Shown: positions 8,632 through 17,272 of the stretch, one piece after another | How positions within the stretch are numbered: position 1 is the first letter of the stretch | Layout of the letters: each line of letters begins with the position of its first letter | Source: Eggerthellaceae bacterium UBA5808 | GTDB taxonomy: Bacteria; Actinomycetota; Coriobacteriia; Coriobacteriales; Eggerthellaceae | Reading direction: 5' to 3' | DNA: 64,000 nucleotides | Assembly: GCA_002417975.1 (NCBI GenBank) | Contig: DIDE01000086.1 | Coordinates: 26,581-90,580 of the forward strand | Notes under the pieces: model-generated | The model's input: the letters and a program-made list of their open reading frames with translations, nothing else | What the model was told of the DNA's origin: nothing | Database searches by the model: none | Made by a program: the position numbers and the translations under genes

Positions 8632-10044
8632 TTAGTCCTCTTCTTTGTCAGAAACGGTAGTCTCGTTATCAGAGAGAGCATCAAGGTCGCCCTGCTCTAA
8701 TGCAGCACGTTGCTCTTCTTGTGCTTCAACGTTCTGATCGGTAACGATGTCGTTAAATACATCGGTATTGAGTGCCTTATTAGCACGTGCGACGATTGCG
8801 GTTACAACGGCATCGCCCGTTACGTTGATTGCAGTACGGCCCATATCGACGATACGATCGACGCCCATAATCATCGAAATACCTTCGGCAGGTAGGCCGA
8901 CTGCGTCAAAGACCATTGCAAGCATAATTGTGCCGACGCCTGGGACACCTGCAGTTCCGATCGAAGCGAGCGTCGCTGTCAGAATAACCGTCATATATTC
9001 CATAGGCCCTAGGGGAATGCCAAATGCCTGTGCGACAAAGACAACTGCTACGCCTTGCATAATTGCGGTGCCATCCATATTGATCGTTGCACCAAGAGGA
9101 ATGGTAAACGAAGCAATTTTAGGATTGACACCAACCTTTTTTTCGAGCGTATTGATATTCAAAGGAATCGTTGCGTTGCTTGAGCTTGTCGAAAACGCGA
9201 ATCCCATAACAGGGAGCATTTTTTTGAGAAAGCGGAACGGATTAAGACGAGCAAAGACGCGCAGCAAGACCATATAGACAACGCAGAGCTGGAAGGCGAG
9301 TCCAAGATACGTGCCGCCAACAAATTTAAGCATAGGCACGATGGCATCGAGTCCAAGATGGGCAAAGGTGCGTGAGATCAAACAGAAAACGCCGATAGGT
9401 GCAACGCGCAACACCAAGGTTACCATGCTCATCATGACTTCATTAAATTGCGAGAAGAAGCGACGCACGGTACTTACACGGTCGCCGAGTTGAGCGAGAA
9501 TAACACCGAGGATAAGAGCGAAGAAGATGATCTGCAGCATCGAACCTGACGAAAGCGCATTAAACGCATTGGTTGGGATGATGTTGAGAATCGTATCAGC
9601 TACGCTTGTCGACTGGGTGGATGTAGTGTCAACGCTATGAATCGAACTCAAATCGAGGCCGACACCTGGTTGGATAAATTGAGCTATAACGAGTGCCATG
9701 CATACAGCTACCGCGGTGGTGATGATGTAGAGGACGATGGTTAATCCGCCAACGCGTCCCAGTGTTTTGCCATTGCCGATAGCTGCGGCGCCGCATACGA
9801 TGCTGCAGAACACTAGCGGTGCAACGAGCATCTGCATTAAGCGGATGAATCCTTGGCCTAGGACGTAAAAAATACCGTTAACGACGATATTGTCGAAGTC
9901 GGATCCAGAAGGAACGGTGTAATTAAAGACGATACCGATAATAATACCGAGTATAAGCGCGATAAAGATCCAACCGGTGAGACCGATGAATGCTTTGTTG
10001 CGTTGGTTCGTCGTTTGTTCTGATTGCTTTGATGTTGATTTCAT
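8632..10044 (-). CDS. Dicarboxylate/amino acid:cation symporter (DAACS)
   Basis: 470 residues of the SLC1/DAACS family, which imports glutamate, aspartate, serine or C4-dicarboxylates with Na+ or H+. Visible signatures are the Ser-rich FSTSSSNATIPLN segment (hairpin 1, about residue 290), NMDGTAIMQG in helix 7 (about 330), GVPGVGTIML (hairpin 2) and DRIVDMGRTAINVTGD in helix 8, whose Asp and Arg contact substrate. The C-terminal 45 residues are acidic and variable. It is the first gene of a pair with the TSUP gene downstream. In an amino-acid fermenter this would be a main nutrient uptake route. Confidence 0.93.
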   Translation of the reverse strand: MKSTSKQSEQTTNQRNKAFIGLTGWIFIALILGIIIGIVFNYTVPSGSDFDNIVVNGIFYVLGQGFIRLMQMLVAPLVFCSIVCGAAAIGNGKTLGRVGGLTIVLYIITTAVAVCMALVIAQFIQPGVGLDLSSIHSVDTTSTQSTSVADTILNIIPTNAFNALSSGSMLQIIFFALILGVILAQLGDRVSTVRRFFSQFNEVMMSMVTLVLRVAPIGVFCLISRTFAHLGLDAIVPMLKFVGGTYLGLAFQLCVVYMVLLRVFARLNPFRFLKKMLPVMGFAFSTSSSNATIPLNINTLEKKVGVNPKIASFTIPLGATINMDGTAIMQGVAVVFVAQAFGIPLGPMEYMTVILTATLASIGTAGVPGVGTIMLAMVFDAVGLPAEGISMIMGVDRIVDMGRTAINVTGDAVVTAIVARANKALNTDVFNDIVTDQNVEAQEEQRAALEQGDLDALSDNETTVSDKEED

Positions 10045-10255
10045 AACCCGAAGTGTACCAGTTCATTCTCGCGATGAAAAGAATTTCCTTTCTTTGACCG
10101 TTGACGGGGTCAATTTGCTCATCGGAGATGGGAAAGCAGTACATCGTACGGGGGTGCAGCATCGTGCATGCGGATACCCTTTGTTGCGCAGATGAGGATA
10201 ACTATGTAGATACGTTTGCGAAACTAAATCTTAAGACGGTGATGAGATGCTGAAC

Positions 10256-11185
10256 TTATGAGGCATCGGTGGTCTCGACAGATGGATTTGCGGCGATGAC
10301 GGCGTCGAGCTCGTCGATGTAGCGCAGCAAGAGTGTACTTGGGCGACGTTCGCGATGCATGATATAGCCCACTTGCATAGTTTCATTGGTGTCGAGCGGA
10401 ATTGATGTGATGCCTGCATGCATTTCGGCAGATAGAACGCCTGTTGATAGGGTATACCCATTGTAATCGGTCAAGAGATTTGTCAGCGTTCCACGATCTG
10501 ATATGCGAATGGTTCGTTTATGCGGAAGGTAGCTAAGCGGCTCTTCTGCATAGTAGAACGAATTAGTAATACCTTGCTCGAATGAATAGCGTGGGTATTC
10601 AGCCAAATCCTCTGGTTTAATAAGTGTTGCGTTTGCTAAAGGATGATGTTCTCCTACAAAGACGTGTACGCGTGCGTTGAACAATGGGTGAAACGCAACG
10701 TTTGCATCATCGAATGCTTTATTCATTACGCGTTCATTAAAACTATCAATAAATAGGATGCCAAGTTCGCTGCGGAACGTACGAACGTCATCGATGATTT
10801 CCCCCGTACCGCGTTCTCGCAGCATGAATTCGTATTCGTCGCTATCACACGATTCAACAACACTTATGAATGCTTGCACGCTAAACGCATAGTGTTGCGT
10901 CGAAATTGCTAAATGGCGGTGTGGCGTTTCGTTGCGTGCATAGTGATCTTCGAGCATGGTGGCTTGTTCGACTACCTGGCGTGCGTACCCTAGCAACTCG
11001 GTGCCATCGTTGGTTAGAGCGACACCCCGATTGCTCCGCGTAAAAATGGTAATGCCTAATTCTTTTTCGAGTTCCTTAACAGCGGTCGAAAGATTGGATT
11101 GAGAAGCGTAGAGATTGTGTGCGGCAGCATTAATTGATCCATATTCTGCGATCGCGATAAGGTAATGCAACTGTTGTAGCGTCAT
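10256..11185 (-). CDS. LysR-family transcriptional regulator
   Basis: 309 residues. Residues 1-60 form the winged HTH (MTLQQLHYLIAIAEYGSINA, then AAHNLYASQSNLSTAVKELE), and residues 88-290 the periplasmic-binding-like effector domain beginning ISTQHYAFSVQAF. The gene is divergent from the phenylacetate-CoA ligase gene with a 429-base spacer, the usual arrangement for a LysR regulator and its target. Its effector domain is clearly related to the stand-alone domain at 12966-13619 in the target operon (SGQHYLFNVQTF aligns with STQHYAFSVQAF; LAEYPRYSFEQG with MAEYPYIYFDQG). The likely ligand is an aromatic acid, oxoacid or CoA ester, by context only. Confidence 0.92.
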   Translation of the reverse strand: MTLQQLHYLIAIAEYGSINAAAHNLYASQSNLSTAVKELEKELGITIFTRSNRGVALTNDGTELLGYARQVVEQATMLEDHYARNETPHRHLAISTQHYAFSVQAFISVVESCDSDEYEFMLRERGTGEIIDDVRTFRSELGILFIDSFNERVMNKAFDDANVAFHPLFNARVHVFVGEHHPLANATLIKPEDLAEYPRYSFEQGITNSFYYAEEPLSYLPHKRTIRISDRGTLTNLLTDYNGYTLSTGVLSAEMHAGITSIPLDTNETMQVGYIMHRERRPSTLLLRYIDELDAVIAANPSVETTDAS

Positions 11186-11614
11186 CGAAATCAGGATCCT
11201 TTCGGTCTATGTGCGACTATGCGATACATCCAGAAAAGCGATCGTTTGCCGGCGGCGAACCATATCGTAAAAAACGAACTTGTACAGGCAAAACAATGGT
11301 ATATAGGGCAGTTGCTTGAAGCTACTGCATACATACCAAGATCGATGTTTCTATCTAACATTCAATGCAACATTATACGGGGCTATCGGTATAACAGATA
11401 ACGAATCATCAAATCATCGAATGACTTTTTCTATTGTATGCAGCTCGCATCCGTGGTTTCATCATATCCATCGTTTGAGGCTGTTCGATCCATACGGTAC
11501 ATAATTTTGTGTTCATGGCGATGAATACGGAACGTGTTCGTACGACGTAATTGACGGATTGCGGCTTGGATTGGTACTCGACGAACTATTAAAGAAACGT
11601 ATTAGGAGGACATC
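11186..11614. other. Divergent regulatory region between LysR and paaK
   Basis: 429 bases without a credible gene. It holds the start of the leftward lysR gene and a candidate rightward promoter at 11551-11580. Short frames on the plus strand (for example from 11219 and 11316) have no ribosome site and look like chance. LysR boxes are expected here, but I could not name one with confidence. Confidence 0.5.
11551..11580 (+). promoter_or_regulatory. Candidate sigma-70 promoter of paaK
   Basis: TTGACG (11551-11556) and TACTCG (11575-11580) with an 18-base spacer, 35 bases upstream of the paaK ATG. The -35 is good, the -10 only fair, as is common for promoters that need a LysR activator. Confidence 0.4.
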
Positions 11615-12952
11615 ATGGCAAAGCACATCCCCGCCACTCAGAAATACTATGAGCCGGAGATCGAATGCATGCCGCGTCCGCAGCTTGAGGAGCTGCAGTT
11701 GCAGCGCCTCAAAAAGATGGTCGCTTATGCCTACGAGAACACCGTGTACTACAAGCGGGCGTTCGATCAGGCAGGAGTGCGACCTGAAGATCTCAAATCG
11801 TTAGCAGATCTGGCGCGGTTCCCATTCGTGAACAAGAAGACGGAACGAGAGACACAACATGTCGGTTCCTTCTTTGGCGAAATGTGCAGTGTTCCCGAAG
11901 AAGACGTCGTATTCATGGCTACGTCTTCGGGATCAACGGGTGTGCCAACGGTGAGCCCCTTTACTGCAGAAGATTTTGAACTATGGCAGAACACCGAGGC
12001 ACGTTTGTTCTGGCAAGCAGGCATGAGACCTAATGATCGGTATGTTCATGGATTGAATTTTGCCCTGTACGTTGGTGGCCCAGATGTAATCGGAGCGCAA
12101 AAACTCGGCGCGCTTGCGATTTGGGCTGGAGCAATTCCATCTGATCGTTTGATGTTTGTACTTAAGGAATATCAGCCGACCGTTATATGGACATCTCCTT
12201 CGTATGCATGGCACTTGGGAGAAATTGCCAAGGAAAAAGGTTTTGATCCAAAGAAGGACTTTAACATCCACACGATCATCGTTGCTGGTGAGGCGGGCGG
12301 ATCGATCCATTCGACGCGTGAGTCGATCGAGGAACTGTGGGGAGCTAAGGTTGTCGACTTCTATGGTCTCTCAGACATTTACGGCGCCTGTGCTGCGATG
12401 TGTGAGGCAAAGGATGGCTTGCACATTGTCGAGGATCAGATTTTGGTCGAAACCGTTGATCCAACGACAGGCGAAGTTATTCCTGATGGTCAGACGGGTG
12501 AGCTCGTTTATACGACGCTCTGCAAAAAAGCTCGTCCTATGATCCGCTTCCGTTCGGGTGATATTGGTTATGTCGATAAGACGCCGTGCTCTTGTGGTCG
12601 TACGCTTGCTCGTATTCATGTGACGGGGCGCAAGGACGAGATGTTTGTAGTGAGCGCGGTTAACGTGTTCCCGAGCGATATTGAATACGTGGTGCGTGGT
12701 CTTAAAGGGCTAACGGGCGAATATTCAATTCGCGTTTACGAACAGGACTTTACGTGCCGCTATGAGGTATCGGTAGAGCGTGCTGATGACAGTGATGAAC
12801 CATTCGACGAAGTGGCAAGTCGCACGATGGCTGCCCTGAAAGCTCATATTGGCGTACGTCCTCGCAACGTAATCGTGTATGATGCGGGAAAGCTTGGAAC
12901 ATCATCCGCTCATAAGGCATCGCGCTTTATTGACGAGCGCAAGCAGAAATAG
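11615..12952 (+). CDS. paaK: Phenylacetate-CoA ligase (AMP-forming)
   Basis: 445 residues, the usual length for PaaK. It carries the phosphate-loop motif ATSSGSTGVPTV (about residue 98), the LSDIYGACAAM segment, RFRSGDIGYVD, the CSCGRTLARIHVTGRKDEMF stretch and the AMP-binding C-terminal domain. The enzyme converts phenylacetate or another aryl-acetate plus CoA and ATP to the CoA ester. AGGAGG lies five bases before ATG 11615. It sits upstream of a LysR effector-domain gene (14-base gap) and, after a hairpin, of a 2-oxoacid:ferredoxin oxidoreductase. Together these suggest oxidation of aromatic amino acids through aryl-oxoacids to aryl-acyl-CoA and the free acid, where the ligase may also run towards ATP formation; direction is inference. 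Confidence 0.92.
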   Translation: MAKHIPATQKYYEPEIECMPRPQLEELQLQRLKKMVAYAYENTVYYKRAFDQAGVRPEDLKSLADLARFPFVNKKTERETQHVGSFFGEMCSVPEEDVVFMATSSGSTGVPTVSPFTAEDFELWQNTEARLFWQAGMRPNDRYVHGLNFALYVGGPDVIGAQKLGALAIWAGAIPSDRLMFVLKEYQPTVIWTSPSYAWHLGEIAKEKGFDPKKDFNIHTIIVAGEAGGSIHSTRESIEELWGAKVVDFYGLSDIYGACAAMCEAKDGLHIVEDQILVETVDPTTGEVIPDGQTGELVYTTLCKKARPMIRFRSGDIGYVDKTPCSCGRTLARIHVTGRKDEMFVVSAVNVFPSDIEYVVRGLKGLTGEYSIRVYEQDFTCRYEVSVERADDSDEPFDEVASRTMAALKAHIGVRPRNVIVYDAGKLGTSSAHKASRFIDERKQK

Positions 12953-12965
12953 AGGAGGAGAGACG

Positions 12966-13619
12966 ATGAATGAGACATTAGCTGTTTCGGGTCAACACTA
13001 TCTCTTTAATGTACAGACGTTTGCTCATACCGTATTGGCTCTGGGCGGAGACTCTTATCAATATGCATTGCGTGATCGAACGACGCGCGGGGTTATTGCG
13101 GATGTGGCCGAAGAACGCAGTGATATTGGTGTGATTGTAAAGACGTCCGAGAACAAAGCGGTTATCGACAAAGCATGCGCCGATGCTCATCTGGAGTGGC
13201 ATGAACTGATTGAATCCATTCCTCGCATTGCTTTGCCGGCAAGTCATCCGTTAGTACACGCAGAGAGCCTAACGCTCGAAGATATGGCGGAGTATCCCTA
13301 TATCTATTTCGATCAAGGCGAAGATGCGCCGATAGAATTTGCCGAAGAGGCACTTGCACGTATTCCTCGTGCAAAGCGAATTGCAACAACTGATCGTGCA
13401 TCGCTTAGCGAGTTGATCGTGGCATTAAACGGCTATACCGTTACCTGCGGTATTCTGGTTGGCATATCGGATGGATCCGATTTGAATACTGTACCGCTGG
13501 TCACTGATGTGAAGTTACATCTGGGGTATCTAACTCGTGAAGGCGCAGCGCTTGATGTTGCTGCCAAGCGCTTCATTAGCGGACTCGATAAAAACCTTGT
13601 TCGTTATGCTCATATGTAG
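12966..13619 (+). CDS. Stand-alone LysR effector-binding domain, no HTH
   Basis: 217 residues from ATG 12966, preceded by GAGGAGGAG. A longer in-frame extension to 12879 overlaps paaK and is unlikely. The whole protein aligns with the effector domain of the LysR regulator at 10256-11185 and starts where that domain starts (SGQHYLFNVQTF), so the winged HTH is absent rather than out of frame: the region upstream is the end of paaK. Shared points include RTTRGVIADVAEERSDIGV, EDMAEYPYIYFDQG and NGYTVTCGIL. It cannot bind DNA alone; it might form mixed oligomers with the divergent LysR protein, buffer the ligand, or sense it separately. Its place inside the putative target operon favours a regulatory role. 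Confidence 0.8.
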   Translation: MNETLAVSGQHYLFNVQTFAHTVLALGGDSYQYALRDRTTRGVIADVAEERSDIGVIVKTSENKAVIDKACADAHLEWHELIESIPRIALPASHPLVHAESLTLEDMAEYPYIYFDQGEDAPIEFAEEALARIPRAKRIATTDRASLSELIVALNGYTVTCGILVGISDGSDLNTVPLVTDVKLHLGYLTREGAALDVAAKRFISGLDKNLVRYAHM

Positions 13620-13724
13620 GATTGTTGATCGTTTAAACGGTCAATCGGTTTAGCAGCTGGGCACTACAATGTGGACGTATAGGTAGCAATGCCGGTGCGT
13701 TCGCAGATATAACACTGCATGAGA

Positions 13725-13750
13725 CGCCCTACGCGGATTCGCGTAGGGCG
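13725..13750 (+). terminator. Strong inverted repeat between paaK unit and oxidoreductase genes
   Basis: CGCCCTACGCG (13725-13735) pairs perfectly with CGCGTAGGGCG (13740-13750) over a four-base loop. No T-run follows, so it may be a partial terminator, an RNA-stability hairpin or a processing site that uncouples the two gene groups. Confidence 0.55.
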
Positions 13751-13818
13751 CATGCCGTGATAGGGTACGTTAGAACACAAGGTGTAAGGCAGTAGAAATA
13801 AAGATACGTCGGGAGCTT

Positions 13819-14898
13819 ATGATGATCGAATTTTTATGGCACGGGCGAGGAGGCCAAGGAGCCTTTACGGCTGCGCGTCTGCTTGGTGCAGCTGCGTCGA
13901 CGAGCAAAGGAACGTATGCGCTTGCGTTTCCTTCGTTTGGTCCAGAACGACGCGGTGCGCCTATGCGTGCATTCACCAAGATTGCCGATAGACCAATTGG
14001 TGATCGAAGTGCGGTTACGCAGGCAGATTATGTGATCTATCTTGATGAGACACTGCTGCAGGTGCCATCCTGCTTTGACGAGCTTAAACCGGGTGGAATA
14101 ATCTTAGTTAACGCACAGCGTACCTGGGATGACGATCGTATCATCAGCATCGATGCTGATGGTATATCGCAACAATGTCTTGGCCGTCCGTTCCCTAATA
14201 CGGCGTGCCTTGCGGCACTTACGGCATGCGATCTTTCCGTTAGTCTTGATCAAGTTAAAGATGCATTCTGCGCCTACATGCCTAAAAAGTTGCATAAGGG
14301 CAATGTATCGGTCATGGATGCGACGGTTCAGGCAATGAAGGAATCGCTTGTGCTGTCATCGCACCATGGTACGTTGCCGCATGCCGATACTAATGATGCT
14401 AATGCGTCGAGCAAGGAATTGTGTGATGCAGGTGATCTAGACTTTGCATCTGATGGTTCAGCATCAAGCGAGCAGGTACCAACGGCATCAAATGCCGTAA
14501 CGCATGCTAATGACGCTCGGGCGTTGTCGAGTATTGATACAGATAGTCCGCACCGCCGTCCTCAAATTATTCCTCAATTAACAACAGATACGATTGCACC
14601 TGTCGACTATGCGCATTCGACATGCTATAAGGGCGGTCATTTGACGGTGCGCAATGCGGGGTGGCGCAACCAACGGCCGATTATCGATGCGGCTGCGTGC
14701 ACGGGTTGTCTGCAATGCTATCTCTATTGCCCTGATGGGACGATATTCAAAACGACTGACGAATTCAGGTCACAGGCATCAGATGCATGTGCTGTTGCAA
14801 TCGACTACGACTTTTGCAAAGGCTGTGGTATCTGCGCACATATGTGCAAAGCACATGCGATCAGTATGGTGCCCGAAAAGGAGGTAACGTCCCGATGA
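13819..14898 (+). CDS. 2-oxoacid:ferredoxin oxidoreductase, fused gamma-delta subunit
   Basis: 359 residues. Residues 1-180 are the gamma subunit (WHGRGGQGAFTAARLLG, FGPERRGAPM), residues about 185-265 a polar, Ser/Asp/Ala-rich linker, and residues 280-355 a two-cluster ferredoxin delta subunit with CTGCLQCYLYCP and CKGCGICAHMCK. In the family gamma and delta are often separate genes; here they are joined by a low-complexity linker. Electrons from the thiamine site of the beta subunit should pass through these [4Fe-4S] clusters to ferredoxin. The stop overlaps the alpha-subunit start in ATGA, implying coupled translation. Confidence 0.9.
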   Translation: MMIEFLWHGRGGQGAFTAARLLGAAASTSKGTYALAFPSFGPERRGAPMRAFTKIADRPIGDRSAVTQADYVIYLDETLLQVPSCFDELKPGGIILVNAQRTWDDDRIISIDADGISQQCLGRPFPNTACLAALTACDLSVSLDQVKDAFCAYMPKKLHKGNVSVMDATVQAMKESLVLSSHHGTLPHADTNDANASSKELCDAGDLDFASDGSASSEQVPTASNAVTHANDARALSSIDTDSPHRRPQIIPQLTTDTIAPVDYAHSTCYKGGHLTVRNAGWRNQRPIIDAAACTGCLQCYLYCPDGTIFKTTDEFRSQASDACAVAIDYDFCKGCGICAHMCKAHAISMVPEKEVTSR

Positions 14899-16118
14899 AG
14901 CGTTTTTTATCAGGCGATGAAGCGTGTGCCGAAGGAGTCCGCCTCGCACGTCCGCAGGTTATTTCTGCCTATCCTATTACCCCGCAGACGGTGGTTGTCG
15001 AGCGGTTGAGCTCGATGGTTGAATCAGGTGCGCTTGATGCGGAATATATTCATGTCGAGTCCGAGCACTCGGCACTTTCGTGTGCGATTGGTGCCTCAGC
15101 AACGGGTGCACGCACCTTTACAGCAACGTCGAGCCAGGGGCTGCTTTATATGGCGGAATGCCTGACCTATGCGTCAGGTGGGCGTTTTCCTATCGTTATG
15201 ATGAACGCGAATCGATCAACAGCACTCCCTTGGAATATCTACGGCGACCAGCGTGATTCGCTCTCGCTACTCGATCATGGGTGGATCCAAGTCTACGTCG
15301 AAAACAATCAGGAAGCGCTCGACATGGCTTTGATGGCATATGCCTTAGGAGAGGACGCGCGTGTAAGCACGCCGGTAATGATCAACCTTGATGGATTTGC
15401 TTTGACGCATACGTATGAATCAGTTGAGATTCCTGATCAAGATCAAGCGGATGCGTTTTTGCCGGCGTATACCACGGACAATCGTTTTGATTTTGATCAT
15501 CCTAAAAATATCGGTTATTCGGCGGGACCCGCCTATAATCGCTACTTTAAATATGCCGAGCATGCCGACATGAACCGTGCGCTTGAGGTTATCCCCGAAA
15601 TTGAAGAGCGTTTTAACACAGCGTTTGGAAGGCAGTATCCTGGGGCGGTCGAAGCCGTATCGTGCGAGGATGCCGATGTTGTTATCGTCACGCTTGGATC
15701 AGTTGCTGGTCTGGTGCGTGATGAGGTGCGTTCACTACGTGAACAGGGTGTGCACGTGGGCTTGCTTAAAATTCGCTATCTGCGTCCTTTTCCTTATGCT
15801 GCTATTGTTGCTGCGCTGCGTTCGTGCAAAGCCGTTGCAGTGCTGGAAAAAGATGTTTCGTTTGGCGCTGAAGGAACGGTATACACCAATGTGAATTCGG
15901 CATTGTTTCAGGCAGGGCTGACGGTACCAACGTATAACGTTATTGGCGGATTAGGCGGAGATGATATTACCGCTGATCAAATACGGACTGTATATACAAA
16001 ACTTGGAGCGGCTGAACAGAACGAAACAGAGATTCCTAACGTTTCATTTTTGGGAATAGATAGCGTCTTTGATGCTGCTGATACTTCTTGCTCGATCTCG
16101 AATGAAGGGAGGTTGTAG
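14895..16118 (+). CDS. 2-oxoacid:ferredoxin oxidoreductase, alpha subunit
   Basis: 407 residues from ATG 14895, which overlaps the previous stop; AAGGAGG lies upstream at about 14878-14884. A longer frame from 14787 only reads through the ferredoxin gene. Motifs SAYPITPQT (about residue 24), ESEHSALSCAIGASATGA and WNIYGDQRDSLSLLDHGWIQ are characteristic of the alpha chain of pyruvate, 2-ketoisovalerate and phenylglyoxylate oxidoreductases, and GGLGGDDITADQI closes the protein. It binds CoA and shapes the oxoacid pocket. The adjoining paaK gene favours an aromatic or branched oxoacid, but pyruvate cannot be excluded from sequence alone. Confidence 0.9.
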   Translation: MKRFLSGDEACAEGVRLARPQVISAYPITPQTVVVERLSSMVESGALDAEYIHVESEHSALSCAIGASATGARTFTATSSQGLLYMAECLTYASGGRFPIVMMNANRSTALPWNIYGDQRDSLSLLDHGWIQVYVENNQEALDMALMAYALGEDARVSTPVMINLDGFALTHTYESVEIPDQDQADAFLPAYTTDNRFDFDHPKNIGYSAGPAYNRYFKYAEHADMNRALEVIPEIEERFNTAFGRQYPGAVEAVSCEDADVVIVTLGSVAGLVRDEVRSLREQGVHVGLLKIRYLRPFPYAAIVAALRSCKAVAVLEKDVSFGAEGTVYTNVNSALFQAGLTVPTYNVIGGLGGDDITADQIRTVYTKLGAAEQNETEIPNVSFLGIDSVFDAADTSCSISNEGRL

Positions 16119-16120
16119 CC

Positions 16121-17029
16121 ATGGGTATAAATGCAAAAACGATTAGCGACAACGAATTGTTCTTTGGCCACAAAGCATGCGCGGGGTGCGGAGGCGCACT
16201 TGCAGTGCGTGCGGCGCTCAAAGTATTAGGCCCACAAGCGATTGCGGCGCTGCCTGCTGGATGTATGAGTGCAACTGGATTTAATTTTCCGGACCTATGC
16301 TTTGCAAACAATGCGATGATCACGCCTTTTGCGGCGACAGCATCGGTGATTACCGGCATTGAGGCTGGGTTGCGTGCTCAAGGGCGTAAACCTGACGATG
16401 CAACTGTTGTCGGATTTGCTGGTGATGGTGGCACGGCCGATATTGGTTTGCAGGCCTTATCAGGTGCGATTGATCGCAACGATGACGTGCTCTATATCTG
16501 CTACGACAACGAAGCTTATATGAACACAGGCATTCAAAAAAGTTCTCTGACGCCGTTTGGCGCGCGTACGACAACAACGCCAGCTGGCTCACATCATCGA
16601 GGTTGCTTGACGCAAAAGAAGAATATGTTTGAGATTGTTGCAGCGCATGGTATTCCGTATGCAGCGACGGCGAGCGTTGGCTACTTGAATGATTTTATGC
16701 GCAAGGTCAAACATGCCGCGAGTATCCATGGGACAAAGTACATTCATGTTATTGCTCCCTGCCCAACAGGGTGGGGCTATGGCGTTGATGCAACGGTCGA
16801 GATCGCGCGTGAGATTGTTGACTGTGGATTGTGGTACCTTGCGGAATATGAGCAGGGCTCATTTACCCTGAATCGCAATCCAACTGAGTTTGCTTCAGTC
16901 GAACAGTACCTTAAGCATCAGGGTCGTTTTAAACACTTGCAGGATGAAGATATTGCTTCGATCGAGCAGCAGCGTGATGCTAAATGGGAGTATATGCGTG
17001 ATTGTTGGACTGCTCCGTCGAGGGCCTAA
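16121..17029 (+). CDS. 2-oxoacid:ferredoxin oxidoreductase, beta (thiamine) subunit
   Basis: 302 residues, starting three bases after the alpha stop with GGAGG upstream. It has the thiamine diphosphate subunit features: HKACAGCGGALAVRAALKVL with cluster-binding cysteines, GDGGTADIGLQALSGAI and YDNEAYMNTGIQ (the GDG...N thiamine/Mg2+ motif), plus the later Cys in APCPTGWGYG. With the two preceding genes it completes a heterotrimer of fused gamma-delta, alpha and beta, decarboxylating a 2-oxoacid to acyl-CoA and reducing ferredoxin. A hairpin at 17076-17117 ends the unit. Confidence 0.92.
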   Translation: MGINAKTISDNELFFGHKACAGCGGALAVRAALKVLGPQAIAALPAGCMSATGFNFPDLCFANNAMITPFAATASVITGIEAGLRAQGRKPDDATVVGFAGDGGTADIGLQALSGAIDRNDDVLYICYDNEAYMNTGIQKSSLTPFGARTTTTPAGSHHRGCLTQKKNMFEIVAAHGIPYAATASVGYLNDFMRKVKHAASIHGTKYIHVIAPCPTGWGYGVDATVEIAREIVDCGLWYLAEYEQGSFTLNRNPTEFASVEQYLKHQGRFKHLQDEDIASIEQQRDAKWEYMRDCWTAPSRA

Positions 17030-17075
17030 CAGAACGCAGAATGTGCGTGAAAAGAAGAACTGGTTGTGCACCTAA

Positions 17076-17117
17076 AGGTATGCCGCGATTATAGGGATGA
17101 ATGATCGCGGCATACCT
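17076..17117 (+). terminator. Inverted repeat ending the oxidoreductase operon
   Basis: AGGTATGCCGCGAT (17076-17089) pairs perfectly with ATCGCGGCATACCT (17104-17117) across a 14-base loop, 47 bases after the beta-subunit stop. There is no clear T-run, but length and position favour a terminator. Confidence 0.65.
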
Positions 17118-17272
17118 CTATGCTCATAAGGTTAGCGAGCCTAAATATGTAGAATAAGAATGCAATGTGCATAAATGGAGTATTGATTGGTGACAAGTGC
17201 TCTTATCATATTCATTAGGTAAAAAACGAGATTCGGAAAATTTCGGAACTCTTTGAGCAAGATGGTGCAACG

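Noticed and set aside
8747..9277. 176-codon plus-strand frame
   Set aside because: Exact antisense shadow of the symporter gene; Thr/Ile/Pro-rich product without features.
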